NCBI GenBank assembly: GCA_021770755.1
Contig: JAETQI010000009.1
Coordinates: 46,125-110,124, forward strand
DNA length: 64,000 nt
Direction: 5' to 3'
Origin: Lachnospiraceae bacterium
GTDB taxonomy: Bacteria; Bacillota; Clostridia; Lachnospirales; Lachnospiraceae
Part shown: positions 34,894-44,611 of the stretch, piece after piece
Layout of the letters: every line of letters starts with the position of its first letter
Position numbering within the stretch: position 1 is the stretch's first letter
Translations under genes and position numbers: made by a program
The notes under the pieces: generated by a model
Database searches by the model: none
Seen by the model: the letters and a program-made list of their open reading frames with translations, nothing else
Told to the model about the DNA's origin: nothing

Positions 34894-34935
34894 TTGAAGA
34901 TTAATTGTTAAGATAAATATAAGCTAAATTTAGCT
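34894..34935 (+). promoter_or_regulatory. Promoter and operator palindrome of the epimerase-phosphorylase operon
   Basis: TTGAAG (34894-34899) and TATAAG (34918-34923) are 18 bp apart. The perfect 14-bp palindrome AGCTAAATTTAGCT at 34922-34935 begins inside the -10 box and covers the start site, the classical place for a repressor operator. Confidence 0.7.
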
Positions 34936-34957
34936 ACTTAAATTTAGGAGGCTTATT

Positions 34958-36166
34958 ATGGCTAACACTAAAATGTGTTCAGAAATGTGCCAGGAGGTGG
35001 CAAGGCACCTCACAAAAGATATCATACCCTTCTGGAAAAGTCTGAGGGACGATGAGAATGGCGGCTATACAGGATATCTTGGGTATGACCTGAAAGCGGA
35101 CAGGACAGCAGTCAAGGGCTGTATCCTCAACAGCCGCATCACATGGTTTTTTGCCAACGCATACACCCTCTTAAAAGATATCAGTCTTCTTGAGGAGGCG
35201 TCACACGGCTTTGCGTTTCTAAAAGACGTGTGCTGGGACAAAAAAAACGGCGGCGTGTACTGGTCGGTCAATTATGACGGGACGCCGGCAGAGACGATGA
35301 AGCATACTTACAATCAGGCGTTTTCAATCTACGCGCTGTCTTCCTATTATGAGGCGAGCGGGGATAGGGAGGCGCTTGACATGGCATATCAGCTCTATGA
35401 CATCATCGAGGGAAAGATGCGTGATGAGCAGGGCTACAAAGAAGCCTTTGACGAGGCGTTTCGCGAGATCGACAACGACAAGCTCTCCGAGAACGGCGTG
35501 ATGGCGTCGAGGACGATGAACACGCTGCTCCACGTCTTTGAGGCGTACACGGAGCTGTACAGGGTCGATCACAGTGAGAAGGTGGCGGACAGGATCCGGT
35601 GGATGATGGATCTGATCGCCGCGAAGGTTTACAATCCGGGGCTGCACCGCCAGGAAGTGTTCTTCGACGACAAGTGGGATCCGATCATCGACCTGCATTC
35701 CTACGGCCATGATATCGAGACGGCTTGGCTCGTGGACAGGGGCGTCGAGGTTCTGGGCGACGATGCGTATGAGAGAAAGATGTCGCCGATCACGCGCGAT
35801 CTGACAGAACAGGTCTGCAAGGCGGCGTTCAACGGTTCTTCCCTCGCCAACGAGTGTGAGAGAGGCGTCGTGGACGAATGGCGTATCTGGTGGGTGCAGG
35901 CGGAGACGGTCGTGGGATTCTTAAACGGCTATCAGAAGACGGGGCGCGAAGCGTATCTCCATGCGGCGCAGAATGTCTGGGCATTCATCAGGGACCATCT
36001 GATCGACCGGCGCGACGGCTATGCGGCGGGCAGGGAGTGGTACTGGAAAGTGAGCGCGGACGGCACGCCGGATGAGACGCAGCCGATCGTGGAGCCGTGG
36101 AAGTGCCCGTATCACAATGGCAGGATGTGTTTTGAAGTGATAAGGAGATTGAGCGATGACAAATAA
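34958..36166 (+). CDS. Mannobiose (cellobiose-type) 2-epimerase
   Basis: A 402-residue intracellular (alpha/alpha)6-barrel enzyme of the N-acylglucosamine 2-epimerase superfamily, without signal peptide. Motifs include [10 protein letters not shown] after [33 protein letters not shown] with a catalytic-site His, [18 protein letters not shown] and the late [12 protein letters not shown]. In mannan pathways this enzyme converts beta-1,4-mannobiose to mannosyl-glucose, the substrate of the GH130 enzyme encoded next. That gene starts 11 bp before this stop. Cellobiose 2-epimerase activity is usual for the family. Confidence 0.9.
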   Translation: MANTKMCSEMCQEVARHLTKDIIPFWKSLRDDENGGYTGYLGYDLKADRTAVKGCILNSRITWFFANAYTLLKDISLLEEASHGFAFLKDVCWDKKNGGVYWSVNYDGTPAETMKHTYNQAFSIYALSSYYEASGDREALDMAYQLYDIIEGKMRDEQGYKEAFDEAFREIDNDKLSENGVMASRTMNTLLHVFEAYTELYRVDHSEKVADRIRWMMDLIAAKVYNPGLHRQEVFFDDKWDPIIDLHSYGHDIETAWLVDRGVEVLGDDAYERKMSPITRDLTEQVCKAAFNGSSLANECERGVVDEWRIWWVQAETVVGFLNGYQKTGREAYLHAAQNVWAFIRDHLIDRRDGYAAGREWYWKVSADGTPDETQPIVEPWKCPYHNGRMCFEVIRRLSDDK

Positions 36167-37337
36167 GCTTTTTGAAGAGAATAAGGCAAAAGTGATGGAG
36201 CGGTATGAGGAGATCGTGAACCGCAAAAATGTAAAGAGTGATTTCTACAACGGTATCTATGACCGGTATGAGTACCCAGTGCTGACGCGCGATCATATCC
36301 CTCCTTTCTGGAAATACGACATGAACCCTGAGACCAATCCGTATTTTATGGAAAGGCTCGGCGTGAACTGCGCATTTAACTCCGGCGCGATCGAGATGAA
36401 CGGCAGGTTTTATCTCGTGGCGCGAGTCGAGGGCAGCGACCGGAAATCGTTCTTTGCGGTGGCGGAGAGCGACAATGGGATCGACGGGTTCCGCTTCTGG
36501 GATTATCCGATCCTGTTCGACGATGTGTGCCCGGAGGAGACCAACGTGTACGATATGCGTCTCACGAAGCATGAGGACGGATACATTTATGGCGTGTTCT
36601 GCTCTGAGAGCAAGGATACGACCGTGAATGACCTGTCGGCGGCAGTCGCGGCGGCAGGGATCGTGAGGACGAAGGATTTAAAGACCTGGGAGCGGCTTGA
36701 CAATCTAAAGACACTCAACTCCCCGCAGCAGCGAAACGTCGTGCTGCATCCGGAGTTCGTGGACGGCAGATACGCGTTCTACACCAGACCGATGGATGAC
36801 TTCATCGATACGGGAAGCGGCGGCGGCGTCGGATTTGGTCTGTGCGAGGATATCACGCACGCGGTAGTCGACGAGGAGATCATCACGAGCAGGCGCAGGT
36901 ACCACACGATTACGGAGGCGAAGAACGGTGCGGGCGCAGTGCCGATCAAGACGCAGAGGGGCTGGATCCACATTGCCCACGGTGTCAGAAACACGGCGGC
37001 GGGACTTCGCTATGTCGTGTATGCGTTTGCCACGGCGCTCGATGATCCGACGAAGGTGATCGCGGAGCCGGGTGGATTTCTCATTGCACCGCTCGGGGGG
37101 GAGCGGGTCGGCGATGTGTCGAATGTCGTGTTCACAAACGGCGCGATCGCCCGGGACAATGGCGATGTGTATATCTACTACGCATCGAGCGACACGAGGC
37201 TCCATGTGGCGACGACGACGATCGACAAGCTGGTGGATTATGTGTTCAACACACCGGAGGATCCGCTGCGCTCCGTGAAGTGTGTTGAACAGAGATGTGA
37301 GTTCATCAGAAAAAATCTTGAGTATATGAACAGATAA
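36156..37337 (+). CDS. GH130 phosphorylase, 4-O-beta-mannosyl-glucose phosphorylase (GH130_1 type)
   Basis: A 393-residue five-bladed beta-propeller enzyme that uses phosphate to split beta-mannosyl-glucose into alpha-mannose 1-phosphate and glucose. Motifs resembling characterised mannosylglucose phosphorylases are [42 protein letters not shown] and [18 protein letters not shown], where the Asp in YDMRL corresponds to the proton donor. It overlaps the epimerase by 11 bp, which supports coupled synthesis of the two consecutive pathway enzymes. A subfamily assignment by reading alone carries some doubt. Confidence 0.9.
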   Translation: MTNKLFEENKAKVMERYEEIVNRKNVKSDFYNGIYDRYEYPVLTRDHIPPFWKYDMNPETNPYFMERLGVNCAFNSGAIEMNGRFYLVARVEGSDRKSFFAVAESDNGIDGFRFWDYPILFDDVCPEETNVYDMRLTKHEDGYIYGVFCSESKDTTVNDLSAAVAAAGIVRTKDLKTWERLDNLKTLNSPQQRNVVLHPEFVDGRYAFYTRPMDDFIDTGSGGGVGFGLCEDITHAVVDEEIITSRRRYHTITEAKNGAGAVPIKTQRGWIHIAHGVRNTAAGLRYVVYAFATALDDPTKVIAEPGGFLIAPLGGERVGDVSNVVFTNGAIARDNGDVYIYYASSDTRLHVATTTIDKLVDYVFNTPEDPLRSVKCVEQRCEFIRKNLEYMNR

Positions 37338-37356
37338 TCATAGAAGGAGCGGGGAT

Positions 37357-38508
37357 ATGAGAGCTGAAAAGTATGGGATCGATTGCAGCAGGGGCGTTAT
37401 GAATAGAGGAAATCTTTATCGGATTGAGAGAGCGATGAAGAAAGCGATGCGCGGAGAGCGTATTACCGTGGGATTTTTGGGCGGTTCCATCACACAGGGC
37501 TGTCTGTCCTCGGTTCCGGAGACCTGTTATGCCTATCTGGTGTACCAGTGGTGGTGCCGGACATTTCCCAAAGCGGCGGTGACCTATGTCAACGCCGGGA
37601 TCGGAGGAACGACCTCCCAGTTTGGCGTGGCGAGGGCTGACAGCGATCTGCTGTCAAAGGAGATTGACTTTACGGTTGTGGAGTTCAGCGTGAACGATGA
37701 CGATGATGAACACTTTCTGGAGACTTACGAGGGACTGATCAGAAAGATCTACAGCAGCCGGACAGAGCCGGCCATTCTGATCGTGAACAGCGTGCGCTAT
37801 GACGACGGCGTCAACGCGCAGGCACAGCATATCAGGATCGGCAAGACCTACGGGCTGCCGTGCGTGAGCATGAAAGAGACATTGTACGAGAAGATACTGG
37901 ACGGTACATACACAAGCCGCGATATCACGGAGGACGACCTGCACCCAAACGACGAGGGGCACGGACTGATGGCGGAGGTCATCATCAGCTTTCTCGAGAC
38001 GGTTTACGCGGAACTGCAGGCGGGCAATGAGGATGAGGACGATCATATGGACGTGCGAAATATCACGCCTGTGACGCCCAACGCATACGAGGATTCAGTC
38101 CGATATCAGAATTACAATTGTGATGCTGTCATGACAGAAAATGACGGTTTTGCGATAGATGAACAGCCGCAGAATGACATCAGGGAGATCTTCCGGCGCG
38201 GCTGGAGCGCCCGCACAAAAGGCGCACGGATCAGTTTTGACATAGAGGGAAGCTGTATCGGCGTACAGTACCGCAAGTCGGCAGTGCATCCTACATGCAT
38301 TGCGAGGGCCGTGGTCGATGGCGATCTGGAACATGCAAAGATCCTCGACGGAAACTTCGAGGAGACATGGGGGGACAGCCTTCATCTGGATACGATCGCA
38401 GAACATCTGCCCTATGGAAAACATCATGTTGAGATTGAACTGACCGGGACACACGAGAACGACAAAGTGCCGTTTTATCTGGTGTCGGTGATCGGTTCGG
38501 GAAAATAA
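37357..38508 (+). CDS. SGNH-fold acetylesterase, CE17-like, with C-terminal carbohydrate-binding domain
   Basis: A 383-residue intracellular esterase. The SGNH hydrolase domain occupies about residues 30-220, with block I GFLGGSITQG (the nucleophile is the Ser of GGSIT), block II NAGIGGTTSQFG, block III EFSVNDDDDE and block V DDLHPNDEGH (Asp and His). A beta-rich C-terminal domain (about 255-383) may bind mannan chains. The arrangement matches the two-domain CE17 esterase described in Roseburia intestinalis, which removes 3-O-acetyl and with its partner 2-O- and 6-O-acetyl groups from manno-oligosaccharides. That function is inferred from family and neighbourhood. Confidence 0.8.
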   Translation: MRAEKYGIDCSRGVMNRGNLYRIERAMKKAMRGERITVGFLGGSITQGCLSSVPETCYAYLVYQWWCRTFPKAAVTYVNAGIGGTTSQFGVARADSDLLSKEIDFTVVEFSVNDDDDEHFLETYEGLIRKIYSSRTEPAILIVNSVRYDDGVNAQAQHIRIGKTYGLPCVSMKETLYEKILDGTYTSRDITEDDLHPNDEGHGLMAEVIISFLETVYAELQAGNEDEDDHMDVRNITPVTPNAYEDSVRYQNYNCDAVMTENDGFAIDEQPQNDIREIFRRGWSARTKGARISFDIEGSCIGVQYRKSAVHPTCIARAVVDGDLEHAKILDGNFEETWGDSLHLDTIAEHLPYGKHHVEIELTGTHENDKVPFYLVSVIGSGK

Positions 38509-38521
38509 GGAGGATTTAAAA

Positions 38522-39556
38522 ATGAGCAAAGTAAAAATGATGAGCCCGGCGGTTCCCAATATGCCCTGGCAGGACAGAGCAGATGGAAAGACAACAGGTG
38601 CGGCGGACGCACCGATCTGGAGATACAGTGAGAATCCCATTATCGGCAGAAATCCGGTAAAAGGCGTGGCAAGGATCTTCAACAGCGCAGTGATCCCGTA
38701 CGAGGGCGCGTTTATCGGCGTGTTCCGCGGGGAACAGACAAACGGTATCCCGTACATTTATCTCGGACACAGCCAGGATGCGATCCACTGGGATTTTGAG
38801 TCCGACAAGATCGAGTTCGTGGACGAGGAAGGCAAGCCTTTCATGCCGGTGTACGCGTATGATCCGCGTCTGGTGAAAGTGGAGGACACCTATTACATTA
38901 TCTGGTGCCAGGATTTTTACGGGGCGGCGATCGGCATGGCAAAGACGACTGATTTCAAGACGTTCACGCGCATCGAGAATCCGTTCCTTCCATTTAATAG
39001 AAATGCAGTGCTGTTCCCGAGAAAGATCGGCGGCAACTTCATGCTGCTGAGCCGCCCTTCCGATTCCGGGCACACACCGTTTGGCGATGTGTTCGTGAGC
39101 GAGAGCCCGGATCTGGTCTACTGGGGGAAGCACAGGCATGTGATGGGCAAAGGCAACGAATGGTGGGAGTCCTTAAAGATCGGCGGCGGCGCGGCTCCGA
39201 TCGAGACGAGCGAGGGCTGGCTGTTATTCTACCACGGCGTGTCCGGCACCTGCAACGGATATGTGTACTCGATCGGCGGGGCGATCCTTGACATTGACAA
39301 TCCGTCTGTCGTAAAATATCGTTGCGAGAATTTCCTGCTGACACCGGAGGAGTGGTATGAGGAGAGGGGATTTGTTCCCAATGTATGCTTCCCCTGCGCG
39401 ACGATCCATGATTCGGAGACAGGAAGGATCGCGATCTACTACGGCGCGGCGGACAGCTATGTAGGACTTGCGTTCACGCAGCTCGACGAGATCGTCGACT
39501 ACATCAAGAGCAACAGCAAGGTGACGGCAGCAGATACAGAGATCGGTAAGAGATGA
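38522..39556 (+). CDS. GH130 phosphorylase, beta-1,4-manno-oligosaccharide phosphorylase (GH130_2 type)
   Basis: A 344-residue beta-propeller phosphorylase expected to remove mannose residues from the non-reducing end of manno-oligosaccharides as mannose 1-phosphate. Readable features are GVARIFNSAVIPYEGAFIGVFRGEQTNGIPYIYLGHSQDAIHWDFE, YDPRLVKVEDTYYIIWCQDFYGAAIGMAKTTDFKTF and the phosphate-site region FYHGVSGTCNGYVYSIGGAILD. The shorter length and the FRGE segment separate it from the GH130_1 neighbour. The start follows AAGGAGGA. A palindromic repeat lies between it and the next gene. Confidence 0.88.
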   Translation: MSKVKMMSPAVPNMPWQDRADGKTTGAADAPIWRYSENPIIGRNPVKGVARIFNSAVIPYEGAFIGVFRGEQTNGIPYIYLGHSQDAIHWDFESDKIEFVDEEGKPFMPVYAYDPRLVKVEDTYYIIWCQDFYGAAIGMAKTTDFKTFTRIENPFLPFNRNAVLFPRKIGGNFMLLSRPSDSGHTPFGDVFVSESPDLVYWGKHRHVMGKGNEWWESLKIGGGAAPIETSEGWLLFYHGVSGTCNGYVYSIGGAILDIDNPSVVKYRCENFLLTPEEWYEERGFVPNVCFPCATIHDSETGRIAIYYGAADSYVGLAFTQLDEIVDYIKSNSKVTAADTEIGKR

Positions 39557-39567
39557 TCTGATCCGAT

Positions 39568-39599
39568 CGGGTAGGGGAAGAGGCATCTTCCCCTGTTCG
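39568..39599. repeat. Palindromic intergenic repeat, copy 2
   Basis: A 32-bp palindrome with GGGGAAG and CTTCCCC arms around AGGCAT, bounded by CGGG and TTCG. It is related to the copies at 18923-18953 and 51129-51160. It follows the GH130_2 stop by 11 bp and may also weaken readthrough into the esterase gene. Confidence 0.65.
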
Positions 39600-39639
39600 C
39601 GTGTCAGGCACCCGCATACATAAAAAGAGGAGGGATAAT

Positions 39640-40746
39640 ATGCTCAAAGAGACTTTGGTCAAGGACATACCGGAATTAAAGGTGCATGGGCGGACAACGC
39701 CGTGCCGCGAACCGCTGACGCTTTTCTGGACAGCGGGCGGGTTTGAGTGCAATGTGACAGGCTCGGAGCTCTGGGGGGAACTGGAGGTGACATATGATGT
39801 GTATGAACCCTGGTTCAGCTATACAGTGAACGGGGACTGGGTAGGCAGGCAGATGCTGCCAAAGGGAAGGTACTGGATTGCGCTGTTTCGCGGCATGAGC
39901 CCGGATCCGGTCAAGAATGTGCGCTTTTACAAGGATCTGCAGGCGATGAGCGATGATGGCAGTTCCTATATCCATATCCATGCGCTCCGGCATGACGGCA
40001 GTTTCAGTCCGGTCGAAGATAAGAAGTTAAAGATCGAATTTATAGGAGACAGCATCACTTCCGGCGAGGGACTCTTCGGGGCAAAGCAGGAGTGGGACTG
40101 GATCCCGATGTTTTTTTCCGCTGTGAGAGGCTACACGTACCAGACGGCTGCAAGGCTTGACGCGGAGTACCGCGTCTTTTCCCAGAGCGGCTGGGGCGTG
40201 CACAACACATGGGACAACAATCCGCACGGAGCGATCCCGCATTATTATAAGGAAATCTGCAGTCTGATGCCCGGACCTGAAAACGAGCGGCTCGGCGGGA
40301 ACATGCCGCATGATTTTGCAGGCTGGCAGCCGGATTTCGTCGTGGTCAATCTGGGTACGAACGATGCGGCGTCGTTTGATCAGCCGGAGTGGGTGGACGA
40401 GCGCACAGGAGAGCGCCACAAGATGCGCAGGGAGCTTGACGGGACGTACTGCAGGGAGGACATCAGGGGATTCCAGCAGGCGGTGAAGGATTTCCTGGCA
40501 TTGATCAGGGAGTGCAATCCCCAGGCGAACATTATATGGTGCTACGGAATGATCGGTATCGATTTCCAGCTCTATATCTGCGAGGCAGTCGCGGCATACG
40601 CGCGTGAGACAGGCGATGGCAAGGTGGCGTACCTGCAGCTTCCTGCCATGACAGACGAGAGTGCCGGCTCAAGGGAGCATCCGGGGTACCTGTGCCACAG
40701 ACAGGCGGCGGATGTGCTGGCGGGGTATATTGCGAAATATCTGTGA
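39640..40746 (+). CDS. SGNH-fold acetylesterase, CE2-like
   Basis: A 368-residue esterase with an N-terminal jelly-roll domain (about 1-115, GFECNVTGSELWGELEVTYD) and a C-terminal SGNH domain: KIEFIGDSITSGEGL with the nucleophile Ser, VVNLGTNDAASFD, and a late SREHPGYLCHRQAADVL with the catalytic His. This order is that of carbohydrate esterase family 2, where the partner CE17 enzyme works on other acetyl positions of mannan. No signal peptide is present, so deacetylation happens inside the cell after import. The start at 39640 is behind AGAGGAGGG; the earlier in-frame codon at 39601 has no site. Confidence 0.85.
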   Translation: MLKETLVKDIPELKVHGRTTPCREPLTLFWTAGGFECNVTGSELWGELEVTYDVYEPWFSYTVNGDWVGRQMLPKGRYWIALFRGMSPDPVKNVRFYKDLQAMSDDGSSYIHIHALRHDGSFSPVEDKKLKIEFIGDSITSGEGLFGAKQEWDWIPMFFSAVRGYTYQTAARLDAEYRVFSQSGWGVHNTWDNNPHGAIPHYYKEICSLMPGPENERLGGNMPHDFAGWQPDFVVVNLGTNDAASFDQPEWVDERTGERHKMRRELDGTYCREDIRGFQQAVKDFLALIRECNPQANIIWCYGMIGIDFQLYICEAVAAYARETGDGKVAYLQLPAMTDESAGSREHPGYLCHRQAADVLAGYIAKYL

Positions 40747-40801
40747 TATTGAGGTGATTATTTCCGGAAAATACCGGATATGGAGCGGATCTATCAGCCG
40801 A

Positions 40802-40830
40802 TTGACTTTATGGGGCAGAACAGATACAAT
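40802..40830 (+). promoter_or_regulatory. Promoter of manA
   Basis: TTGACT at 40802-40807 and TACAAT at 40825-40830 are 17 bp apart, in the 157-bp gap after the CE2-like gene. manA can therefore be transcribed apart from the mannoside operon. Confidence 0.7.
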
Positions 40831-40903
40831 AGATATCATAAGAGTGAAGGATTTCACATCCTGGTATCAGAAGGCAATGGAAACAAATGGAGGGATACTG
40901 AGT

Positions 40904-41863
40904 ATGAACAGTGCAGATGCGAACAAGGAAATATTATTTATGAGCCCTGTATTCAAGCAGGCGATCTGGGGTGGAAACAAGCTTGGCAGCAAGTGGGGAT
41001 ACGAGATCCCGGGAGACAATACCGGGGAGTGCTGGGCAGTGAGCGCGCATCCCAATGGGGACTGTGCGGTCAGGGGAGGCGTATATGCCGGAAGGACGCT
41101 GAGCCAGCTCTGGGCGGAGGAGCCTCAGCTCTTTGGCAATGTGCAAGGCGACCGCTTCCCGCTCCTTGTCAAGATCATCGATGCGAACGACGATCTGAGC
41201 ATTCAGGTGCACCCGGATGACGCGTACGCAGGAAAGAATGAGAACGGTTCCTTTGGAAAGACCGAGTGCTGGTATATCCTTGACGCGCCGGAGGGGGCGA
41301 CGCTCGTGATCGGGCACAATGCGAAGGACAAAGCGGAGCTGGAGGATATGATCAGCAACGGCAGATGGGACGAATTTCTGCGCGAGGTTCCTGTGAAGAA
41401 GGGTGATTTTATCCAGATCGATCCGGGCACTGTCCACGCGATCAAGGGCGGCATCCAGATCCTGGAGACACAGCAGAATTCCGACATCACATACCGCGTG
41501 TACGACTACGGACGCCTGCAGGACGGCAAGCCCCGCGAGCTTCATATCGGGAAGAGCATCGATGTCATCACGGTTCCTGCAAAGTCGGCGCAGGAGAGTG
41601 TCATCAACGTCTCCGCAGATGTAAAGAACACGATGAACCCGCTGATCTCATGCGATTATTACCGGGTGTGGAAGCTTGATGTGGACGGCAGCATGGAGAC
41701 CGCGCAGGAGTATCCGTTCCTGATCATGAGCGTCGTGGAGGGCGACGGGCTGATCAATGGACAGCCGATCAAAAAAGGAGACCATTTTATCCTGCCGAGC
41801 GGCTTTGGCAAGGTGCAGATGCAGGGGAGGATGGAGCTGATCGCCTCCACGATAACAGCATAG
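40904..41863 (+). CDS. manA: Mannose-6-phosphate isomerase, class I
   Basis: A 319-residue zinc-dependent isomerase that converts mannose 6-phosphate to fructose 6-phosphate. Family features are FKQAIWGGNKLGSKWGY, LSIQVHPDDAYAG with metal ligands, KTECWYIL, and the strong GTVHAIKGGIQILETQQNSD. The frame is open upstream to 40661, but the chosen ATG has GGAGGG at 9 bp and gives the family-standard N-terminus. In this place it takes mannose from the GH130 products into glycolysis. That route also needs a phosphomannomutase, which is not in the window. Confidence 0.93.
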   Translation: MNSADANKEILFMSPVFKQAIWGGNKLGSKWGYEIPGDNTGECWAVSAHPNGDCAVRGGVYAGRTLSQLWAEEPQLFGNVQGDRFPLLVKIIDANDDLSIQVHPDDAYAGKNENGSFGKTECWYILDAPEGATLVIGHNAKDKAELEDMISNGRWDEFLREVPVKKGDFIQIDPGTVHAIKGGIQILETQQNSDITYRVYDYGRLQDGKPRELHIGKSIDVITVPAKSAQESVINVSADVKNTMNPLISCDYYRVWKLDVDGSMETAQEYPFLIMSVVEGDGLINGQPIKKGDHFILPSGFGKVQMQGRMELIASTITA

Positions 41864-41881
41864 TGAATAAATATTTAAAAA

Positions 41882-41933
41882 GATATGTTAAAAAATTGAC
41901 ATTTATAACCAATAGCGATATACTTAACATATC
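41882..41933 (+). promoter_or_regulatory. fba promoter enclosed by a 10-bp inverted repeat
   Basis: TTGACA (41896-41901) and TATACT (41919-41924) are 17 bp apart, a near-consensus promoter. GATATGTTAA at 41882-41891 and its exact reverse complement at 41924-41933 bracket it, so one arm lies upstream of -35 and the other starts at the end of the -10. This is a plausible two-site operator. Confidence 0.75.
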
Positions 41934-41990
41934 GGCGGCAAGGAACTGCACATCGGTATAATATTTAATAAATGATGGAGGTTTGGATTT

Positions 41991-42854
41991 ATGTTAGTAT
42001 CAGCTACAGAAATGCTCAAAAAGGCAAAAGAAGGTCACTATGCGGTAGGTCAGTTCAATATCAATAACCTTGAGTGGACAAAGTCTATCTTACAGACAGC
42101 GCAGGAGTTGAACAGCCCTGTTATCCTCGGCGTGTCAGAGGGTGCTGGCAAATACATGACAGGATTTAACACCGTTTCGGCGATGGTGAAGGCGATGGAC
42201 AGCGATCTTGGGATCACCGTTCCGGTAGCGCTTCATCTCGATCATGGTACGTATGACGGATGCTACAAGTGCATCAAGGCAGGCTTTACATCGATCATGT
42301 TCGACGGTTCACACTATCCGATCGACGAGAACATCGCAAAGACAAAAGAACTCGTTGCAGTGGCACATCAGCTTGGTCTCTCCATCGAGGCAGAGGTCGG
42401 CGCGATCGGCGGCGAGGAAGACGGCGTAGTAGGCATGGGCGAGTGTGCAGATCCGGATGAGTGCAAGCAGATCGCTGATCTGGGTGTGGACATGCTTGCG
42501 GCAGGCATCGGCAATATCCACGGCAAATATCCTGAGAACTGGGCAGGCTTAAGCTTTGAGACACTGGATGCGATCCAGCAGAAGACAGGCGTTATGCCGT
42601 TAGTGCTCCACGGCGGCACAGGGATTCCTGAGGATATGATCAAGAAGGCGATCTCCCTTGGCGTTGCGAAGATCAATGTCAACACAGAGTGCCAGCTCTA
42701 TTTCCAGGAAGCAACCCGCAAGTACATCGAGGCAGGCAAGGATCTCGAGGGCAAGGGATTTGATCCCCGTAAGCTTCTCGCACCGGGCGCTGCAGCGATC
42801 AAGGAGATCGTCAAGATCAAGATGGATCTGTTCGGATCTGTCGGCAAGGCGTAG
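41991..42854 (+). CDS. fba: Class II fructose-bisphosphate aldolase
   Basis: A 287-residue zinc aldolase that cleaves fructose 1,6-bisphosphate into dihydroxyacetone phosphate and glyceraldehyde 3-phosphate. Motifs are YAVGQFNINNLEWTKSI, VALHLDHGTYDGCYKCIKAGFTSIMFDGSHYP with zinc and catalytic residues, EVGAIGGEEDGV, and LHGGTGIPEDMIKKAISLGVAKINVNTECQ. Codon usage and the strong promoter suggest high expression. Tagatose-bisphosphate aldolases share the fold, but the sequence reads as the standard glycolytic type. The adjacent manA gives a continuous path from mannose to glycolysis. Confidence 0.95.
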   Translation: MLVSATEMLKKAKEGHYAVGQFNINNLEWTKSILQTAQELNSPVILGVSEGAGKYMTGFNTVSAMVKAMDSDLGITVPVALHLDHGTYDGCYKCIKAGFTSIMFDGSHYPIDENIAKTKELVAVAHQLGLSIEAEVGAIGGEEDGVVGMGECADPDECKQIADLGVDMLAAGIGNIHGKYPENWAGLSFETLDAIQQKTGVMPLVLHGGTGIPEDMIKKAISLGVAKINVNTECQLYFQEATRKYIEAGKDLEGKGFDPRKLLAPGAAAIKEIVKIKMDLFGSVGKA

Positions 42855-42888
42855 ATCAGACTATAAATTTGTATGACAATCGAGTAGG

Positions 42889-42931
42889 AAAAGGTACGGA
42901 TAACTGGGGAGTTATCCGTACCTTTTTGACT
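42889..42931. terminator. Bidirectional terminator between fba and pyrG
   Basis: A perfect 17-bp stem (42889-42905 with 42910-42926) and a 4-nt loop, followed by T residues on the plus strand; the A-rich left flank serves the converging pyrG transcript. It is the strongest terminator in the window. Confidence 0.92.
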
Positions 42932-42941
42932 TTCTGTTATT

Positions 42942-44552
42942 TTACTGATGATTCTTGTAATGGATCGCGGCTTCGATGAGTCCGCGAAAGAGTGGATGCG
43001 GTCTGTTCGGCCGGCTCTTGAGCTCCGGGTGCGCCTGTGTCGCGAGGAAGAATGGATGGGCCGGGATCTCCACCATCTCCACGATGCGTCCGTCGGGAGA
43101 GAGCCCGGACAGGAGCATACCTTTGTCCGTGACGGCAGCGCGGTAGTCGTTGTTGACCTCGTAGCGGTGCCTGTGTCGCTCATGGATCACCTCGTTCTCA
43201 TAGAGCCTGTATGCTTTGGAGGTCACGTCGAGGTGGCACTCGTAGGAGCCAAGCCGCAGCGTCCCGCCGATATCCTCCACGCCGTTCTGGTCGGGCATCA
43301 GTGCGATGACAGGATGTGTCGTGTTGGGGTCAAGCTCGATGCTGTGCGCGTCATTGTAGCCGACAACATTTCTGACAAATTCCACGATGGCGAGCTGCAT
43401 GCCAAGACATAGTCCGAGAAAGGGAATGCTGTTTTCACGCGCATAGCGGATCGCGTGGATCATGCCCTCGATGCCCCTGTCGCCAAACCCGCCGGGAACG
43501 AGGATACCGTTGACATCGTTTAAGGTTTCCGCCACATTGTCCGCATTGACATGTTCGGAGTCCACCCACTTGATATTGACAGTGGCGTGCTGCGGGATAC
43601 CGCCGTGTTTTAACGCTTCCACGACACTGATGTAGGCGTCATGGAGCTGGGTATATTTTCCGACCAGGGCGATCGTGACTTCCTGTGTGGGCGATTTAAG
43701 ATCGTCGACCATCTTTGTCCAGTCTGCGAGATCAGGCTCGGGGCTGTCCAGGTGCAGGCACTCACAGGCAACCTCCGCAAGATGTTCCTTTTCCATCGCA
43801 AGCGGCGCTTCATACAGGTACTCGACGTCAAGGTTCTGGAGTACATGGGAGTTTGGCACGTTGCAGAAAAGCGCGATCTTGTCCTTCAGGGGCTGGTCAA
43901 GCTCGTGCTCGCTGCGGCATACGATGATATCCGGCTGGATCCCCATTCCCTGCAGCTCCTTGACGCTCGCCTGTGTCGGCTTGGTCTTCATTTCCTGCGA
44001 GGCGCTCAGATAGGGGATCAGCGTCACATGGATCATAATGGCATTTTCATGGCCGACTTCGTGCTGGAACTGGCGTATGGATTCCAGAAAGGGCTGACTC
44101 TCGATATCGCCTACGGTGCCGCCGACCTCGATGATGGCGATGCGCATGTCGGGATCGGTAAAATTCCGGTAGAAGCGGCTCTTGATCTCGTTTGTGATGT
44201 GGGGAATGACCTGTACCGTGCCTCCGCCGTAATCCCCGCGCCGCTCCTTCTGGAGCACTGTCCAGTAGACTTTGCCGGTGGTCACGTTGGAGTTCTTGTC
44301 CAGGCTCTCATCGATAAAGCGTTCGTAGTGGCCAAGGTCGAGGTCGGTCTCCGCGCCGTCGTCCGTGACGAAGACTTCCCCGTGCTGGATCGGGTTCATG
44401 GTGCCGGGATCGATATTGATATAGGGATCGAACTTCTGCATGGTCACTTTATAGCCTCTGGCTTTGAGCAGTCGTCCGAGTGAAGCAGCGGTAATTCCTT
44501 TTCCCAGACCGGAAACTACACCGCCGGTTACAAATACATATTTGACTGGCAT
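42942..44552 (-). CDS. pyrG: CTP synthase
   Basis: A 536-residue amidotransferase that makes CTP from UTP, ATP and glutamine. The N-terminal synthetase domain begins [31 protein letters not shown] and includes [25 protein letters not shown]. The C-terminal glutaminase domain has the nucleophile Cys in [11 protein letters not shown] and the late His in HPELKSRP. Length is standard. It is a single-gene unit with a promoter in the divergent region shared with ftsH and a terminator shared with fba. In Firmicutes pyrG is often controlled by G-addition attenuation; I see no clear leader for that here. Confidence 0.97.
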   Translation of the reverse strand: MPVKYVFVTGGVVSGLGKGITAASLGRLLKARGYKVTMQKFDPYINIDPGTMNPIQHGEVFVTDDGAETDLDLGHYERFIDESLDKNSNVTTGKVYWTVLQKERRGDYGGGTVQVIPHITNEIKSRFYRNFTDPDMRIAIIEVGGTVGDIESQPFLESIRQFQHEVGHENAIMIHVTLIPYLSASQEMKTKPTQASVKELQGMGIQPDIIVCRSEHELDQPLKDKIALFCNVPNSHVLQNLDVEYLYEAPLAMEKEHLAEVACECLHLDSPEPDLADWTKMVDDLKSPTQEVTIALVGKYTQLHDAYISVVEALKHGGIPQHATVNIKWVDSEHVNADNVAETLNDVNGILVPGGFGDRGIEGMIHAIRYARENSIPFLGLCLGMQLAIVEFVRNVVGYNDAHSIELDPNTTHPVIALMPDQNGVEDIGGTLRLGSYECHLDVTSKAYRLYENEVIHERHRHRYEVNNDYRAAVTDKGMLLSGLSPDGRIVEMVEIPAHPFFLATQAHPELKSRPNRPHPLFRGLIEAAIHYKNHQ

Positions 44553-44611
44553 AAACTTATTTTTCCTTTCATCCTGTTGTTATGTTTAGGCGCACGCTTT
44601 TTACTACTCTG

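Noticed and set aside
43641..44483. 280-codon plus-strand open frame inside pyrG
   Set aside because: It is antisense to the highly conserved CTP synthase and is explained by codon bias of that gene.
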